From: Sphingobacterium siyangense
Lineage (GTDB): Bacteria; Bacteroidota; Bacteroidia; Sphingobacteriales; Sphingobacteriaceae
DNA length: 64,000 nucleotides
Reading direction: 5' to 3'
Assembly: GCF_007830445.1 (NCBI RefSeq)
Contig: NZ_VLKR01000023.1
Location: 1-64,000, forward strand
Under the pieces are notes generated by a model. That model was not told the origin of the DNA. It saw only the letters and a program-made list of their open reading frames with translations, and ran no database searches. This document shows positions 1 through 10,005 of this stretch, one piece after another (position 1 is the first letter of the stretch; every line of letters begins with the position of its first letter). The position numbers and the translations under genes were made by a program.

Positions 1-190
1 ATAAGATTAAGATAATCGTTACCGCAAGTGCGCATAGAACACTTCTCATTTATCTCAGTTTATATAATTCATAATTGATCTATCTACTGCGTATTACGCT
101 AAAGTAGGACGTATTTTAATATATGATGATCATTTTTTCTTTTTCCATAAAAAATTACACAAAAAAAATTAGAAATATAACATGACAATA

Positions 191-306
<116 letters not shown>

Positions 307-330
307 CGTAAAAAATATAGCAGGAGAAAA

Positions 331-1956
331 TTAATACCCTACATTTTGCTTCAACGTTCCTTTGCTATTATCGATGACAGCTTGTGGAATTGGCCACAAT
401 TCATTTTTTCCAGCTTTGAACGATCTATTTTCAGAGAAAAAACGATCAGTTAACGAAGTATAGGTAACCTTGCCTGTTTTAGGATCCACCGTACCTTTCG
501 ACAGCGCGCCATTTACAGGACCGTTCATTACGTCTTTGGCTATTCCCCAACGAATAATATCAAAGCGACGGCGTCCTTCTCCGGCGAATTCTACACGGAG
601 CTCACGACGTACCAATTCACGCAGTTTGCTCTGGCCACTGTATACGGCTTTATCTACTTTTGGCATCTTAGCGCGCTGGCGAACTAGATCGATATTATCA
701 TATACGGTATTATCGATAATCCCCAATTCAATCTTTGCTTCCGCATTTAACAAAAGCATTTCGGCATAACGCATCACAATAATGTTGGTACCTACGTTCC
801 AAATGTTCGCATAACTGCTCGGATTTTGGATATATTTTTTATAGTTGTAAGCTGTGCTAGATGCATTATCTGGACCAGATGGATAATCTTCCGATTTCGG
901 ATTTAATGGATCGAAATATTTACCATTGTACAGTGCTCCTGGGTAAACAATTGTTGCGCCCAGGCGTGGATCTCTTTTTTCATATGGACTGGCAGGGTCA
1001 TAAGATTTTGACTCGCCAATAGTCTGTCCATCGGCAGTTTCGTAAGCATCTACCAGACTCTGTGTTGGTACAATAGACCCCCATCCCCCCATTGAATTGG
1101 GCAGCATAATACCAAGTGAAGTATATCCTTGAATATTTACCAAATATTCGATATTCATCATGACCTCACTGTTATTTTCATTTGCCTCTTCAAATAAGGT
1201 CGCATAATCATCGAATAATTTATAATTAGCCGAAGAAATGATCTCCTGTGTTGTATTGATGACATCCTGGTATTTCTTCTCAAAAGCATAACAGCGCGCC
1301 AATAAACCAAGGGCAGCACCTTTGGACATACGGCCGCCACCCTTAGCAAACGACAAATCTGCAGCAGCTTCTTTCAATTCTTTTTCCACAAATTCCAATA
1401 CTTCCTTTTGCGTATTTGCAGGCACAAACGAATTTTCTGTCGTCAAAGTTTTCGTAATGATAGGCACTCCCCCAAATAAGGTCGCCAAATCAAAATACTT
1501 GTATGCTCGTATAACGCGTACCTCGGCGGTCAGCCGCTTCTTCTTTTCAGCATTAACCGGTGATTTTTCAATATTTTCAAGGATGTAATTGGCTCGACGG
1601 ATATGCTCGTACGTATAGCGTGCCTCTGCATTTCCAGCGTTTGTCGGTGTTGCGGTGCCATTTCCTAAAGCCTGGAATCCTTCCCAAGGGAAATCACTAT
1701 TGGAGTTATCCGACGTACAGTCCATGTAAAAGATCTGGGTACCGTCTTCCCAAGCAGATCCTTCGGCCAGCTTACCGTCGCTTCCCCTTGTACCGCTGTA
1801 CAAACCTGTTACAGCAAAATCGGTTTCTGCTTCCGTTTTCCAAAAATTATCGGCATTATAGGCATCCAACGGTTCCTGATCGAGTTTTTGACAAGAGAAC
1901 AGTAAGGTGGCTACGCTCAATGCAATCGTTATATTTCTAAGTTTCATGATTTTCAA
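331..1956 (-). CDS. SusD/RagB-family glycan-binding lipoprotein
   Basis: 541 residues. This would be the surface lipoprotein that binds oligosaccharides above the paired SusC channel. The N-terminus has a lipoprotein signal with the acylated Cys at about residue 22 (LLFSC), followed by the typical SusD opening (QEPLDAY, NADNFWKTEAE). The C-terminal part has the family motifs RYAEMLLLNAEAK and RRELRVEFAGEGRRRFDIIRWG and ends in LKQNVGY. It lies directly behind susC (the susC stop region touches this start), so the two are co-transcribed. Length is normal for the family (about 500-600). Specificity cannot be read from the sequence; the neighbouring GH92 suggests a mannose-containing glycan. Confidence 0.95.
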   Translation of the reverse strand: MKIMKLRNITIALSVATLLFSCQKLDQEPLDAYNADNFWKTEAETDFAVTGLYSGTRGSDGKLAEGSAWEDGTQIFYMDCTSDNSNSDFPWEGFQALGNGTATPTNAGNAEARYTYEHIRRANYILENIEKSPVNAEKKKRLTAEVRVIRAYKYFDLATLFGGVPIITKTLTTENSFVPANTQKEVLEFVEKELKEAAADLSFAKGGGRMSKGAALGLLARCYAFEKKYQDVINTTQEIISSANYKLFDDYATLFEEANENNSEVMMNIEYLVNIQGYTSLGIMLPNSMGGWGSIVPTQSLVDAYETADGQTIGESKSYDPASPYEKRDPRLGATIVYPGALYNGKYFDPLNPKSEDYPSGPDNASSTAYNYKKYIQNPSSYANIWNVGTNIIVMRYAEMLLLNAEAKIELGIIDNTVYDNIDLVRQRAKMPKVDKAVYSGQSKLRELVRRELRVEFAGEGRRRFDIIRWGIAKDVMNGPVNGALSKGTVDPKTGKVTYTSLTDRFFSENRSFKAGKNELWPIPQAVIDNSKGTLKQNVGY

Positions 1957-4900
1957 TTAAAAGTTTACGTTAAGACCAAACACATTTGTTTTCACCTGTG
2001 GGTAGTAATTACCTCTAGAATCCGCTGGCGCCTCCGGATCAAATCCTTTAGCAAATCCGGTAAAAGTCAAGAGATTTTGTCCACTATAGTATACTTTAGC
2101 CCCCTTAATACCGATTCTATCCGTAAACGTTTTTGGTAAGGTATAACCGAAGGTGATATTCTTCAAGCGGACATAACTTGCATTCTGGATCCAGAAATCA
2201 GAAGGTGTGCCTGAAGGACTATTTTGTGACCAACTGGTCAACGCCCTCGGCATAGATCCGTTTGGATTGGTCTCTGCATTGAAACGATCTGCAAAAATGG
2301 TTGTCGGTTTATCCGATCCCGAGATCCCGCCAATGGCTTCGCCCCAAAGATATCCCTGTACTTTAGCCGCACCTTGGAAGAATAGGCTCAGATCAAAGTT
2401 TTTATAACTCATATTGGAGGTCAGACCAAAGATAAATTTTGGATCGGGCGAACCTAGATATACACGGTCATTTCCATCGATTTTTTTATCGCCATTCTGA
2501 TCTTTGTAGATAATATCACCAGCACCTACAGTTCCGTTCACACCTTGAATACCACTGTTTTTATATTCTTCGTCCGAATGATAGATTCCAGCAGTTTCGT
2601 AGCCATAAAACGAACGGATTGGTCGTCCCTGCTCATAGATATAGAAAGTTCCATTGACCTGTGGTTCGTCACTGGCCCATTTTTTAATCTGGTTGTTGAT
2701 ATAAGAACCGTTTGCTGCAATGCTATATTTGAAATCTCCGATGCTATTTTGATAATTTACTTGTAGCTCTACCCCATTATTTTGCACTTTTCCTGCATTT
2801 TGGTAAGGCGCTGGAAGACCATATAAGTTCGATACAGGCAGTTTTAACAACACCCCATCCGTTTTACGGTCAAAGTATTCAAATACAAAGCCCAGATTAT
2901 TTTTGAAGTTCAGATCCAAACCAATGTTGGTACTTGTCGTTGACTCCCATTTTAATATTGGATTTGCCGATTCTACGATGGCTCCACCGGAACTAATCTC
3001 ACCACCAAAAGAATAGTTATAACCAGGAGAAATGGTAAATAAGCCTGGATAATAAGCGTCGGAAGAAGGATATGAATTGTCTGATGTTGCCGCTAATTGT
3101 TGGTTTCCTAGTTTACCCCAACCGCCTCTTAATTTCAATTCTGAGATTACATCGGACAAAGAAGATTCTTTAAAGAAATCTTCCTGAGAAATACGCCAGC
3201 CGGCTGAGAACGACGGGAATGTACTCCAACGATTGCTTCCCAAGAATCGCGATGTTCCATCACGTCTCACATTGGCTTCCAATAGGTACTTATCCGCAAA
3301 TGCATAATTGATACGACCGAAGAAAGAGCGTAATATTAGCTTTTTGGCTCCTCCATCGACTTTCATTCCGTCCTTGCTACCCAAATTCAGTTCCGAAAAA
3401 TCATTATTTAAGAAACCTTGTGCATAAGCACTGGAGTAATCCGCACGGAATGTTTCATCCATAAAACCGCCTAAAACATTGATCTGATGGTTACCAATCT
3501 TTTTGTCATAGGTCATCAAGGTTTGAAAAGTCAATCGTTCGGATTGGAAGTTATAAACAGTCAAATTATTCACCCCTTGTTTAGGTCCCAAATCACCATT
3601 TGGCGCATAGTATTGGATGTCTTTGACAAATTTGGAAGACATATTGTCAATCGGTTGAAAGCCTACAACCTGTTTGATCTTCAGTCCATCCATAATCTGA
3701 AATTCACCGGAGAAATTGACCTGTGTATGTTTATAGGTCATATTATCCTTGGCTTCGAGATCCATCCATGCAATTGGGTTACCATCGCTACCACGACCAT
3801 ATACACCATTACTGTATTTATAAGGAATAAAACTAGGAATACGGTTTACCTGTCTAAAGATCTGCGCCATATCACCGGTATAAGGATTTACAGGTTCGGT
3901 GATACGTTGATAATTATACGCCAGTCCTAGATCAAATCGAAGTCTTGAAGATACTTTTGCACCAACATTTGTGCGTAAATTATAACGGTCCGAGCTCGCT
4001 ACCTTGATAACGCCTTTTTGTCCTAAGTAGCCTCCCGAAGCCATATATTGCACACCTTCTGTTCCACCTGTAACTTGCAAATTATGCGATTGTTGAAAGC
4101 CCGATCCCTTGTAGAGCAGTCCTAACCAATCCGTATTGGGATGACCGTCCGGATCAGATCCATTTTTGAAAAGTTCAAGATCCTGCTGGGAAAAACGCTG
4201 TGTCTTCCCTTCATTTTTAAGGGCCTCATTTAAGATAACAGCATGGTCATAAGAGTTCATATATTCCGGTAGACGTGTTGGATCCTGAATACCGGCATAG
4301 CCTGTATAATTCAATTGCGGCTTGCCACTACCGCCCTTTTTGGTCGTAATCAAGATAACCCCGTTTGCAGCCTTAGAGCCGTAAATTGCTGCACTAGGTC
4401 CGTCTTTCAATACCGAAACACTTTCGATATCGTTGGGGTTGATATTATTCATCGAGCTTTCTATTCCATCAACAATAACAAGCGGATTCGCATTATTGAT
4501 GGTACCCAGCCCACGAATACGGATCGTACCGTTGTCTTTACCGGGCTGTCCTGAATTTTGGGTAATCGTTACACCCGAAAATTTACCCTGGATCGCAGAA
4601 GATACATTGGTAACCGGACGATCCTGTAGATCTTTTGACGTGATCGCTTGTACCGCACCGGTTAAATTTACCTTCTTTTGTTTAGCGAATCCCACAACGA
4701 CCACTTCCTCCAATGCCTCATTATTACTTTCCAGCTGAATTGATAGGGTCGTTCCTGTAACTGTCACTTCTTTGGTTTTGTAGCCAACGCTACTAACAAG
4801 CAAAATATCTCCAGCTTTAGCTCGAATTGCAAATGTTCCCTTTGCATCTGTAGATGTCGATACCGATGTTCCTTTGACCGAAACAGTCGCAGACGCAAGA

Positions 4901-5070
4901 GGACCATCTTCTGCGGTTACTTTCCCGGTAACTTGGTTCTGAGCGACCTCTTTTGCTGTATGTTTAAATGCAATCGGCATTTCTTCGGCCCACAAATTTT
5001 GCGAAGACGCAACAAGAAGAGCAATAGCAAGCAGGCTTACCTTTTGGTTACTTGTAAATTTTGAAATCAT
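1957..5070 (-). CDS. SusC/RagA-family TonB-linked outer-membrane transporter
   Basis: 1037 residues. This would be the beta-barrel that imports glycan fragments across the outer membrane, using TonB energy. In order: signal peptide (residues 1-28, ending NLWAEE), a carboxypeptidase-regulatory-like beta-sandwich (about 45-115, VTGKVTAEDGPLASATV), the SusC signature ALEEVVVVGFAKQKKVNLTG (about 120-140), a plug domain with the NPNDIESVSVLKDGPSAAIYG motif, and a long barrel ending in Phe (FGLNVNF). The following gene is its SusD partner. Upstream are two LacI-like palindromes. Full length; nothing appears missing. Confidence 0.96.
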   Translation of the reverse strand: MISKFTSNQKVSLLAIALLVASSQNLWAEEMPIAFKHTAKEVAQNQVTGKVTAEDGPLASATVSVKGTSVSTSTDAKGTFAIRAKAGDILLVSSVGYKTKEVTVTGTTLSIQLESNNEALEEVVVVGFAKQKKVNLTGAVQAITSKDLQDRPVTNVSSAIQGKFSGVTITQNSGQPGKDNGTIRIRGLGTINNANPLVIVDGIESSMNNINPNDIESVSVLKDGPSAAIYGSKAANGVILITTKKGGSGKPQLNYTGYAGIQDPTRLPEYMNSYDHAVILNEALKNEGKTQRFSQQDLELFKNGSDPDGHPNTDWLGLLYKGSGFQQSHNLQVTGGTEGVQYMASGGYLGQKGVIKVASSDRYNLRTNVGAKVSSRLRFDLGLAYNYQRITEPVNPYTGDMAQIFRQVNRIPSFIPYKYSNGVYGRGSDGNPIAWMDLEAKDNMTYKHTQVNFSGEFQIMDGLKIKQVVGFQPIDNMSSKFVKDIQYYAPNGDLGPKQGVNNLTVYNFQSERLTFQTLMTYDKKIGNHQINVLGGFMDETFRADYSSAYAQGFLNNDFSELNLGSKDGMKVDGGAKKLILRSFFGRINYAFADKYLLEANVRRDGTSRFLGSNRWSTFPSFSAGWRISQEDFFKESSLSDVISELKLRGGWGKLGNQQLAATSDNSYPSSDAYYPGLFTISPGYNYSFGGEISSGGAIVESANPILKWESTTSTNIGLDLNFKNNLGFVFEYFDRKTDGVLLKLPVSNLYGLPAPYQNAGKVQNNGVELQVNYQNSIGDFKYSIAANGSYINNQIKKWASDEPQVNGTFYIYEQGRPIRSFYGYETAGIYHSDEEYKNSGIQGVNGTVGAGDIIYKDQNGDKKIDGNDRVYLGSPDPKFIFGLTSNMSYKNFDLSLFFQGAAKVQGYLWGEAIGGISGSDKPTTIFADRFNAETNPNGSMPRALTSWSQNSPSGTPSDFWIQNASYVRLKNITFGYTLPKTFTDRIGIKGAKVYYSGQNLLTFTGFAKGFDPEAPADSRGNYYPQVKTNVFGLNVNF

Positions 5071-5177
5071 AATTAAATAGTTAGTAAAATTGAGTCTGTC
5101 AGTTTAGTATTAGAGTGACTGGTTCAGTACGTTAAATTAGAGGGATATTTTATGGGAACAAAACAATGGTGTCACGA

Positions 5178-5209
5178 AATCGATTGCGCAAATAACGCAA
5201 TCGATTGTC
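5178..5209. promoter_or_regulatory. Paired LacI-like operator / inverted repeat upstream of susC
   Basis: An 11-bp inverted repeat, AATCGATTGCG (5178-5188) and CGCAATCGATT (5196-5206), is separated by 7 bases and lies about 110-130 bp upstream of the susC start. Each arm is itself a near-palindrome centred on TCGA, similar in form to LacI/PurR-family operators. No LacI-family gene is in the window. It could instead be an RNA hairpin in the leader. Confidence 0.45.
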
Positions 5210-5392
5210 TTTTATTTATTGAAATTCACTTTGTCACTTTTTTAGTATAAAAAACAATGCAACCGGCTGCATCCAAGCTGAAACGCTGTTGTTATATTAA
5301 AAACAAATACTTATATGTTCCATTAATACTTTATTAATGAACTATTAATTGGGTTAATTGTAAATAGCTAATGGAAAACAACTATCTATAAC

Positions 5393-5428
5393 AAAAGCGC
5401 TGTTGATCGATGATCAACAGCGCTTTTT
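5393..5428 (-). terminator. Terminator downstream of GH92
   Basis: A near-perfect stem (5393-5408 with 5412-5427; arms AAAAGCGCTGTTGATC and complement) has a 3-nt loop. T-runs flank both sides, so it could work in both directions. It lies between the GH92 stop (5473) and the susC promoter and would separate the two minus-strand units. The rest of 5071-5472 is AT-rich leader and promoter sequence with no gene. Confidence 0.8.
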
Positions 5429-5472
5429 ACTTTTTTACTTTCTGGCGTGATTATGCTGGTAAGCAAGCTATG

Positions 5473-7737
5473 TTAGTTTCCCCAATTTCGATTTGCTCTA
5501 TCCCCCATCACAAATTCCAATGTGCCACCTTTCAGCACATCGGCATGGGTCAGCTGTGGAACGTTCAGCGGCTGCCCGTTTAATTTCACCGATTGAATGT
5601 ATTTGTTTTTTGCAGATGCATTCTTGCCGATAATTACAAAAGACTTGCCATTAGGAAGCTGTATGCTCACTTTCTGAAAAAATGGAGATCCGATGCTGTA
5701 GGAAGTCAGACCTGGTGTTACAGGATAGAAGCCCATTTGGGAAAAGACCACAAAAGCAGACATCCCGCCACCGTCTTCATCACCCGGTACCCCCATTAGA
5801 TCGTTTCTAAACCACTCACCGATCAGTTTATGTATCCGTTTCTGTGTCATCCAAGGTTGTCCGGCGTAATTGTAGAGATAAGGAATATGCAAAGCCGGCT
5901 CGTTCGCCATGGAAAATTGTCCAACATTACCTGTATGATCTGGAAGCTGTGCATAAAAATCAAATTTCGACCGACCCAAAGGCTGCTGAAACATCTCATC
6001 GAGGTACTTGACAAACAATTCATTTCCCCCCATCAATTTGATCAGATCCGGAATGTTGTGTTGTACATCCCAGCGATAGATCCAGGCATTGTTTTCACCA
6101 TAATACTCCCGTGCTCCTTGTCCGCCAGAAAACACATAATCAAAAGGCATGATGAAATTTCCCTTGTCATCTTTGGGATGGAAAAATTTGGTCTGTTCGT
6201 TGAAAAGATTTCGATAATTGAAAGATTGCTTCATAAAGAGATCATAATCAGCCTGAATACCCAATTCTTGAGCAAGCTGTGCCAAGCACCATAAGTCGTA
6301 AGAGGTACCCAAGGTTACAGCGACCGGTTGTCTCCGTTCAAAACCGTTTACTTCTGGTATCGTTTCTTTTTCACCTGGATATAATGCTGGAATATAGCCT
6401 TTCTCCTTAAAAAATTCGTCTAATTTCCCCGCGGCTTTTCCCGACCAAGGAGCTAGCGTCTTTTCTGTAATCGCACCTTTTGCTGCCAGATAGGCTTTCT
6501 TGATATCAAAATTACGTACTCCTTTGCGGTAAGCATCCAACAAAGTTGCTACACCATGATTGGAATTCATCCGTCTACTATCACCCGTAATCTCAGGGAA
6601 AGTAGGTAACCAAGGCTGCTCCATCTGTTCAGACATCCGGACAAAAGAATTGAGGATCAAGGATTCTGTGCCAGGCTCTAACAGTACCCGCAATGGATGA
6701 TGTGCCCGGTAGGAGTCCCAGATCCAGTCATCGGTAAAAAAAGGTTTGCCCTCGTCCTGATGGACCTTACCGTCGAACGCACTATAATAACGGCCATCCT
6801 CAGAAATATTGACTGGCCTTTCGTAGGTGCGGTATAAGGAGGTATAAAACACATGTTTATTGGACTCATTGTCGCCTTCCACGGCAATTTTACCTAAAGC
6901 GTCGTTCCATATTTTACGGCCTTTTTCAGCCAGCTTCTTTTGATCAAAGTCGCTGATTTCACGCTTTAAATTGGCTTTTGCCTGTGCGACATCGATAAAT
7001 GAAACACCATATTTCATGCGCAAGCTAGTCCCTGCCTGATTGAACTCCAATACCATACACGAATTCTTACCAACAGCTTCTGTTGCATTTTCAAGTTGTT
7101 GGCCTTGCAGTCGCTTTACCGCAACAGGCTTGGATTCGGGAATAGCATAAATATACACATGCGTTCCATTACCAATATCCTGTGTACCCGAAAGTCCCTG
7201 TCCGTCCCATTGAAGTTTTCCTTCCTGCGAGTTGAACTGAAGATATTTTGTAGAAGTTGTTGGAAACGTAAAGGTATACATCCCCGACTGATGCGACAGC
7301 GCATAGTCTACCTGAATATTCTCCTGATCCAACAGCACCGAATAGGCATACGGATGTATTTCCTCCTGATCGTAACTATACAGTTGTACCGGTTTCAAAC
7401 TGCCTGGCAATTTCACCATGGGACTAAGATTGAATGCCGATTTTCCACGATGGCTGGTAACGATAAGCGGCAGACCGAACAGACGGTCTGACGTATAGTC
7501 TCCACGCTCAGGATAAACGCGCAAAAGGCTGTTTGGCAAGTGGACCGTTGGGTAGGTTGGCACCAATAAATGGCTGATGTTTCCCATATAAGGATTGACA
7601 TAGTCAACATAATCTTTCGTCATTTTAGCTTGGGAAAAACCTTTTAGCATATTGACCGAAAGAAGAGAACAACAACATATTGTGCGTAACAATGTATTGG
7701 TTTTACGTTTGATATTCTTCGTTAGCATTTTAAACAA
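5473..7737 (-). CDS. GH92 family alpha-mannosidase
   Basis: 754 residues, secreted. GH92 enzymes are Ca2+-dependent exo-alpha-mannosidases (alpha-1,2/1,3/1,4/1,6) acting on N-glycans and yeast mannan. Seen here: an N-terminal signal peptide (about residues 1-36), the GH92 N-terminal sandwich opening DYVDYVNPYMGNISH, the (alpha/alpha)6 region with WIWDSYRAHHPL and WLPTFPEITGDSRRMNSNH, and the C-terminal hallmark GDEDGGGMSAFVVFSQMGFY. Length matches the family (about 740-780). It sits upstream of susCD but has its own terminator, so it may be a separate transcript in the same locus. The linkage it cleaves cannot be predicted. Confidence 0.92.
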   Translation of the reverse strand: MFKMLTKNIKRKTNTLLRTICCCSLLSVNMLKGFSQAKMTKDYVDYVNPYMGNISHLLVPTYPTVHLPNSLLRVYPERGDYTSDRLFGLPLIVTSHRGKSAFNLSPMVKLPGSLKPVQLYSYDQEEIHPYAYSVLLDQENIQVDYALSHQSGMYTFTFPTTSTKYLQFNSQEGKLQWDGQGLSGTQDIGNGTHVYIYAIPESKPVAVKRLQGQQLENATEAVGKNSCMVLEFNQAGTSLRMKYGVSFIDVAQAKANLKREISDFDQKKLAEKGRKIWNDALGKIAVEGDNESNKHVFYTSLYRTYERPVNISEDGRYYSAFDGKVHQDEGKPFFTDDWIWDSYRAHHPLRVLLEPGTESLILNSFVRMSEQMEQPWLPTFPEITGDSRRMNSNHGVATLLDAYRKGVRNFDIKKAYLAAKGAITEKTLAPWSGKAAGKLDEFFKEKGYIPALYPGEKETIPEVNGFERRQPVAVTLGTSYDLWCLAQLAQELGIQADYDLFMKQSFNYRNLFNEQTKFFHPKDDKGNFIMPFDYVFSGGQGAREYYGENNAWIYRWDVQHNIPDLIKLMGGNELFVKYLDEMFQQPLGRSKFDFYAQLPDHTGNVGQFSMANEPALHIPYLYNYAGQPWMTQKRIHKLIGEWFRNDLMGVPGDEDGGGMSAFVVFSQMGFYPVTPGLTSYSIGSPFFQKVSIQLPNGKSFVIIGKNASAKNKYIQSVKLNGQPLNVPQLTHADVLKGGTLEFVMGDRANRNWGN

Positions 7738-7826
7738 TTAAGTATTTGATGGTTTAAGGGCGAAACAGTTGTTCCGCCCCCTAAAGTTAATTTTTTTTGG
7801 CAACATATTGTCTTCGCGCCCATCGA

Positions 7827-8034
7827 TTATTTGGGACCTGTCAATAAATCAGTCTGCTTTACCTTCTTGATACTGCCGTCCTTGTTGTACTCCAAGCGGT
7901 CTACGCAGATGGAATGAAGCCCATCGTTGAATTCGCCATTTTTTTGTGACAATTCACTGTGATGGTAAAAAGCATACCATTTACCTTTGAACTGCAAGAT
8001 AAATGTTGATTGATGTAGTGCGTAAAAAAAACGC
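7827..8034 (-). pseudogene. GH43-type glycosidase, 3' remnant
   Basis: A minus-strand open frame of about 68 codons without a start codon reads ALHQSTFILQFKGKWYAFYH, then HSEL, HSICVDRLEYNKDGSI, and stops at 7827-7829. This is the typical C-terminal pattern of GH43 beta-xylosidase/arabinofuranosidase-like enzymes (HQST, GKWYxFYHHSEL, RSICVDRL). The frame is closed upstream by TAG near 8035, just in front of the divergent GH110 gene. At least 250 residues of the original enzyme are missing. I infer a deletion that removed the front of a GH43 gene. The rest of 7738-8142 is leader sequence. Confidence 0.75.
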
Positions 8035-8142
8035 TACGCTTTACGACTTAATTTGGATGTTGAACGATTATCCCTATATTCGACAAGCCAATCCCATAGG
8101 GAACTTGTGCGATATAAACCAATTTATCAATAGCAGGACATC

Positions 8143-9972
8143 ATGAACATCCTAAAACCTTATTTACTTATCCTTCTCCTACCATTTATTTATTTTGACA
8201 GCCTTGCACAGTCCGCAACGAAGAGTATCGATCTTTCCACCTATGGTGTTGTTCCCAACACGGGCACAAATAGTACGGCATTGGTCAATAAAGCTATTCA
8301 ATCCATCTTCAGCAAGATTGGCAAGAAACAACCTATTATTTTAAAATTCAAAAAGGGACGTTATGACTTTCATCCAGAAGGGGCGCTAACCCGCGAATAC
8401 TACATCTCCAATCACGATCAGGACAACCCCAAAACCGTAGGTATGGCATTTGAAAATTGCGACAACATCACAATTGATGGACAAGGATCAGACTTTATCT
8501 ATCATGGACGCATGTTACCTATCGCATTGATCGAGAATAAAAACCTCACGTTGAAAAATATCCACATCGATTTTGAGCGCCCTCAGATCTGCCAGGTCAA
8601 GATTTTACAAAACGATACAATCAACGGTACAATTACTTATCAAACTGCACCTTGGGTAACCTATACGATCAAAGACAGCATATTTTACAATACCGGTGAA
8701 GGCTGGCAACTGAGACCGACATCGGGGATTGCCTTTGAAGAAAAGACCAAACGGATAGTCTATAATACAAGCGATATCCGCGTGGGCACAACCAAAGTGA
8801 AAGAGCTCTCTCAGGGTATTATTCAAGCGCAGCAATGGAAGAACAGCAAGCTTATACCGGGTACCGTCGTTGCCATGCGCGCGGGATTTCGTCCCAGTCC
8901 GGGCGTATTTGTCCATAAAGGAAAAAATATACGACTTGAAAATATCGCCGTCCATTACGCCGAAGGCATGGGTTTGCTAGCTCAATTAACGGACAACATC
9001 ACATTGGAAGGTTTCCGAATTGCACTTCGCAGCGATCAGGATCCGCGTTATTTTACAGCTCAGGCCGACGCAACACATTTTTCGGGTTGCAAGGGTGTTA
9101 TTGTATCGAAGAATGGACTGTATGAAAATATGATGGATGATGCCATCAATATCCATGGCACCTACCTGAAGATCACCAAACGACTAGACGACAAAACATT
9201 GATCGGTCGTTATATGCACGATCAATCCTACGGATTTGACTGGGGCTACCAGGGGGATACGGTCCAATTTATCCGATCCAGTACAATGGAACTCTGGGAC
9301 CAGAAAAATAAGATCCAATCCATTAGCGTTTTACGCGAGAAAGCCTCAGATCCAATCCGCGAATTCATGATTACATTAAGTAATGCTTTGGACCCAGCTA
9401 TTGACCCAACAAAAATGGATATTGGCATCGAAAACCTCACATGGACGCCACGTGTGCTATTTAGCGGGAATACCATACGCCACAATCGAGCACGAGGTGC
9501 TTTATTCAGCACGCCAAAAAAGACCCTGGTAGAAAACAACCGCTTTGATCATACTTCAGGTACAGCTATTCTCCTGTGTGGCGATGCCAATGGTTGGTAC
9601 GAAACGGGTAGCTGCCACGATATTCAAATCCGGAACAATACTTTTATCAATGCCTTGACCAATATGTTCCAATTTACCAATGCGATTATATCGATCTATC
9701 CAGAAATTCCGGATTTAAAAAATCAGCAGAAATACTTCCATAGCCATATCGTCATCGAAGACAACCGCTTTGAAACCTTCGATAAGCCTATTCTTTATGC
9801 CAAATCAGTCAATGGATTGGTCTTTCGCAACAACCAAATCAAGACCAATAAGGAATACCCTGCTTTTCATTGGAATAAAAAGCCCTTATTTTTTGAACGT
9901 GTCGCAAATAGCAGTATTTCAAACAATACGGTAAATGGCAAACAAAGTGATTTACAAAGTTTAGATCAATAG
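8143..9972 (+). CDS. GH110 alpha-1,3-galactosidase (GlaA/GlaB type)
   Basis: 609 residues, secreted (signal peptide to about residue 23, DSLAQS). GH110 enzymes remove terminal alpha-1,3-linked galactose from blood-group B antigen and, in subfamily B, from linear alpha-1,3-galactosides. Sequence features I recognise from Bacteroides GlaB are the opening STYGVVPNTGTNST, the block GRYDFHPEGALTREYYISNH, TIDGQGSDFIYHGRMLP, and repeated right-handed beta-helix rungs with MMDDAINIHGTYLKI in the middle. Length is as expected (about 600). The sulfatase gene follows after 33 bp, so they are probably one operon. Subfamily A or B is not assigned; some marine GH110 act on carrageenan-type galactans, which the adjacent sulfatase leaves open. 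Confidence 0.88.
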   Translation: MNILKPYLLILLLPFIYFDSLAQSATKSIDLSTYGVVPNTGTNSTALVNKAIQSIFSKIGKKQPIILKFKKGRYDFHPEGALTREYYISNHDQDNPKTVGMAFENCDNITIDGQGSDFIYHGRMLPIALIENKNLTLKNIHIDFERPQICQVKILQNDTINGTITYQTAPWVTYTIKDSIFYNTGEGWQLRPTSGIAFEEKTKRIVYNTSDIRVGTTKVKELSQGIIQAQQWKNSKLIPGTVVAMRAGFRPSPGVFVHKGKNIRLENIAVHYAEGMGLLAQLTDNITLEGFRIALRSDQDPRYFTAQADATHFSGCKGVIVSKNGLYENMMDDAINIHGTYLKITKRLDDKTLIGRYMHDQSYGFDWGYQGDTVQFIRSSTMELWDQKNKIQSISVLREKASDPIREFMITLSNALDPAIDPTKMDIGIENLTWTPRVLFSGNTIRHNRARGALFSTPKKTLVENNRFDHTSGTAILLCGDANGWYETGSCHDIQIRNNTFINALTNMFQFTNAIISIYPEIPDLKNQQKYFHSHIVIEDNRFETFDKPILYAKSVNGLVFRNNQIKTNKEYPAFHWNKKPLFFERVANSSISNNTVNGKQSDLQSLDQ

Positions 9973-10005
9973 CAAATCCCGATATTCAAACTATAAACTG
10001 TCCCT

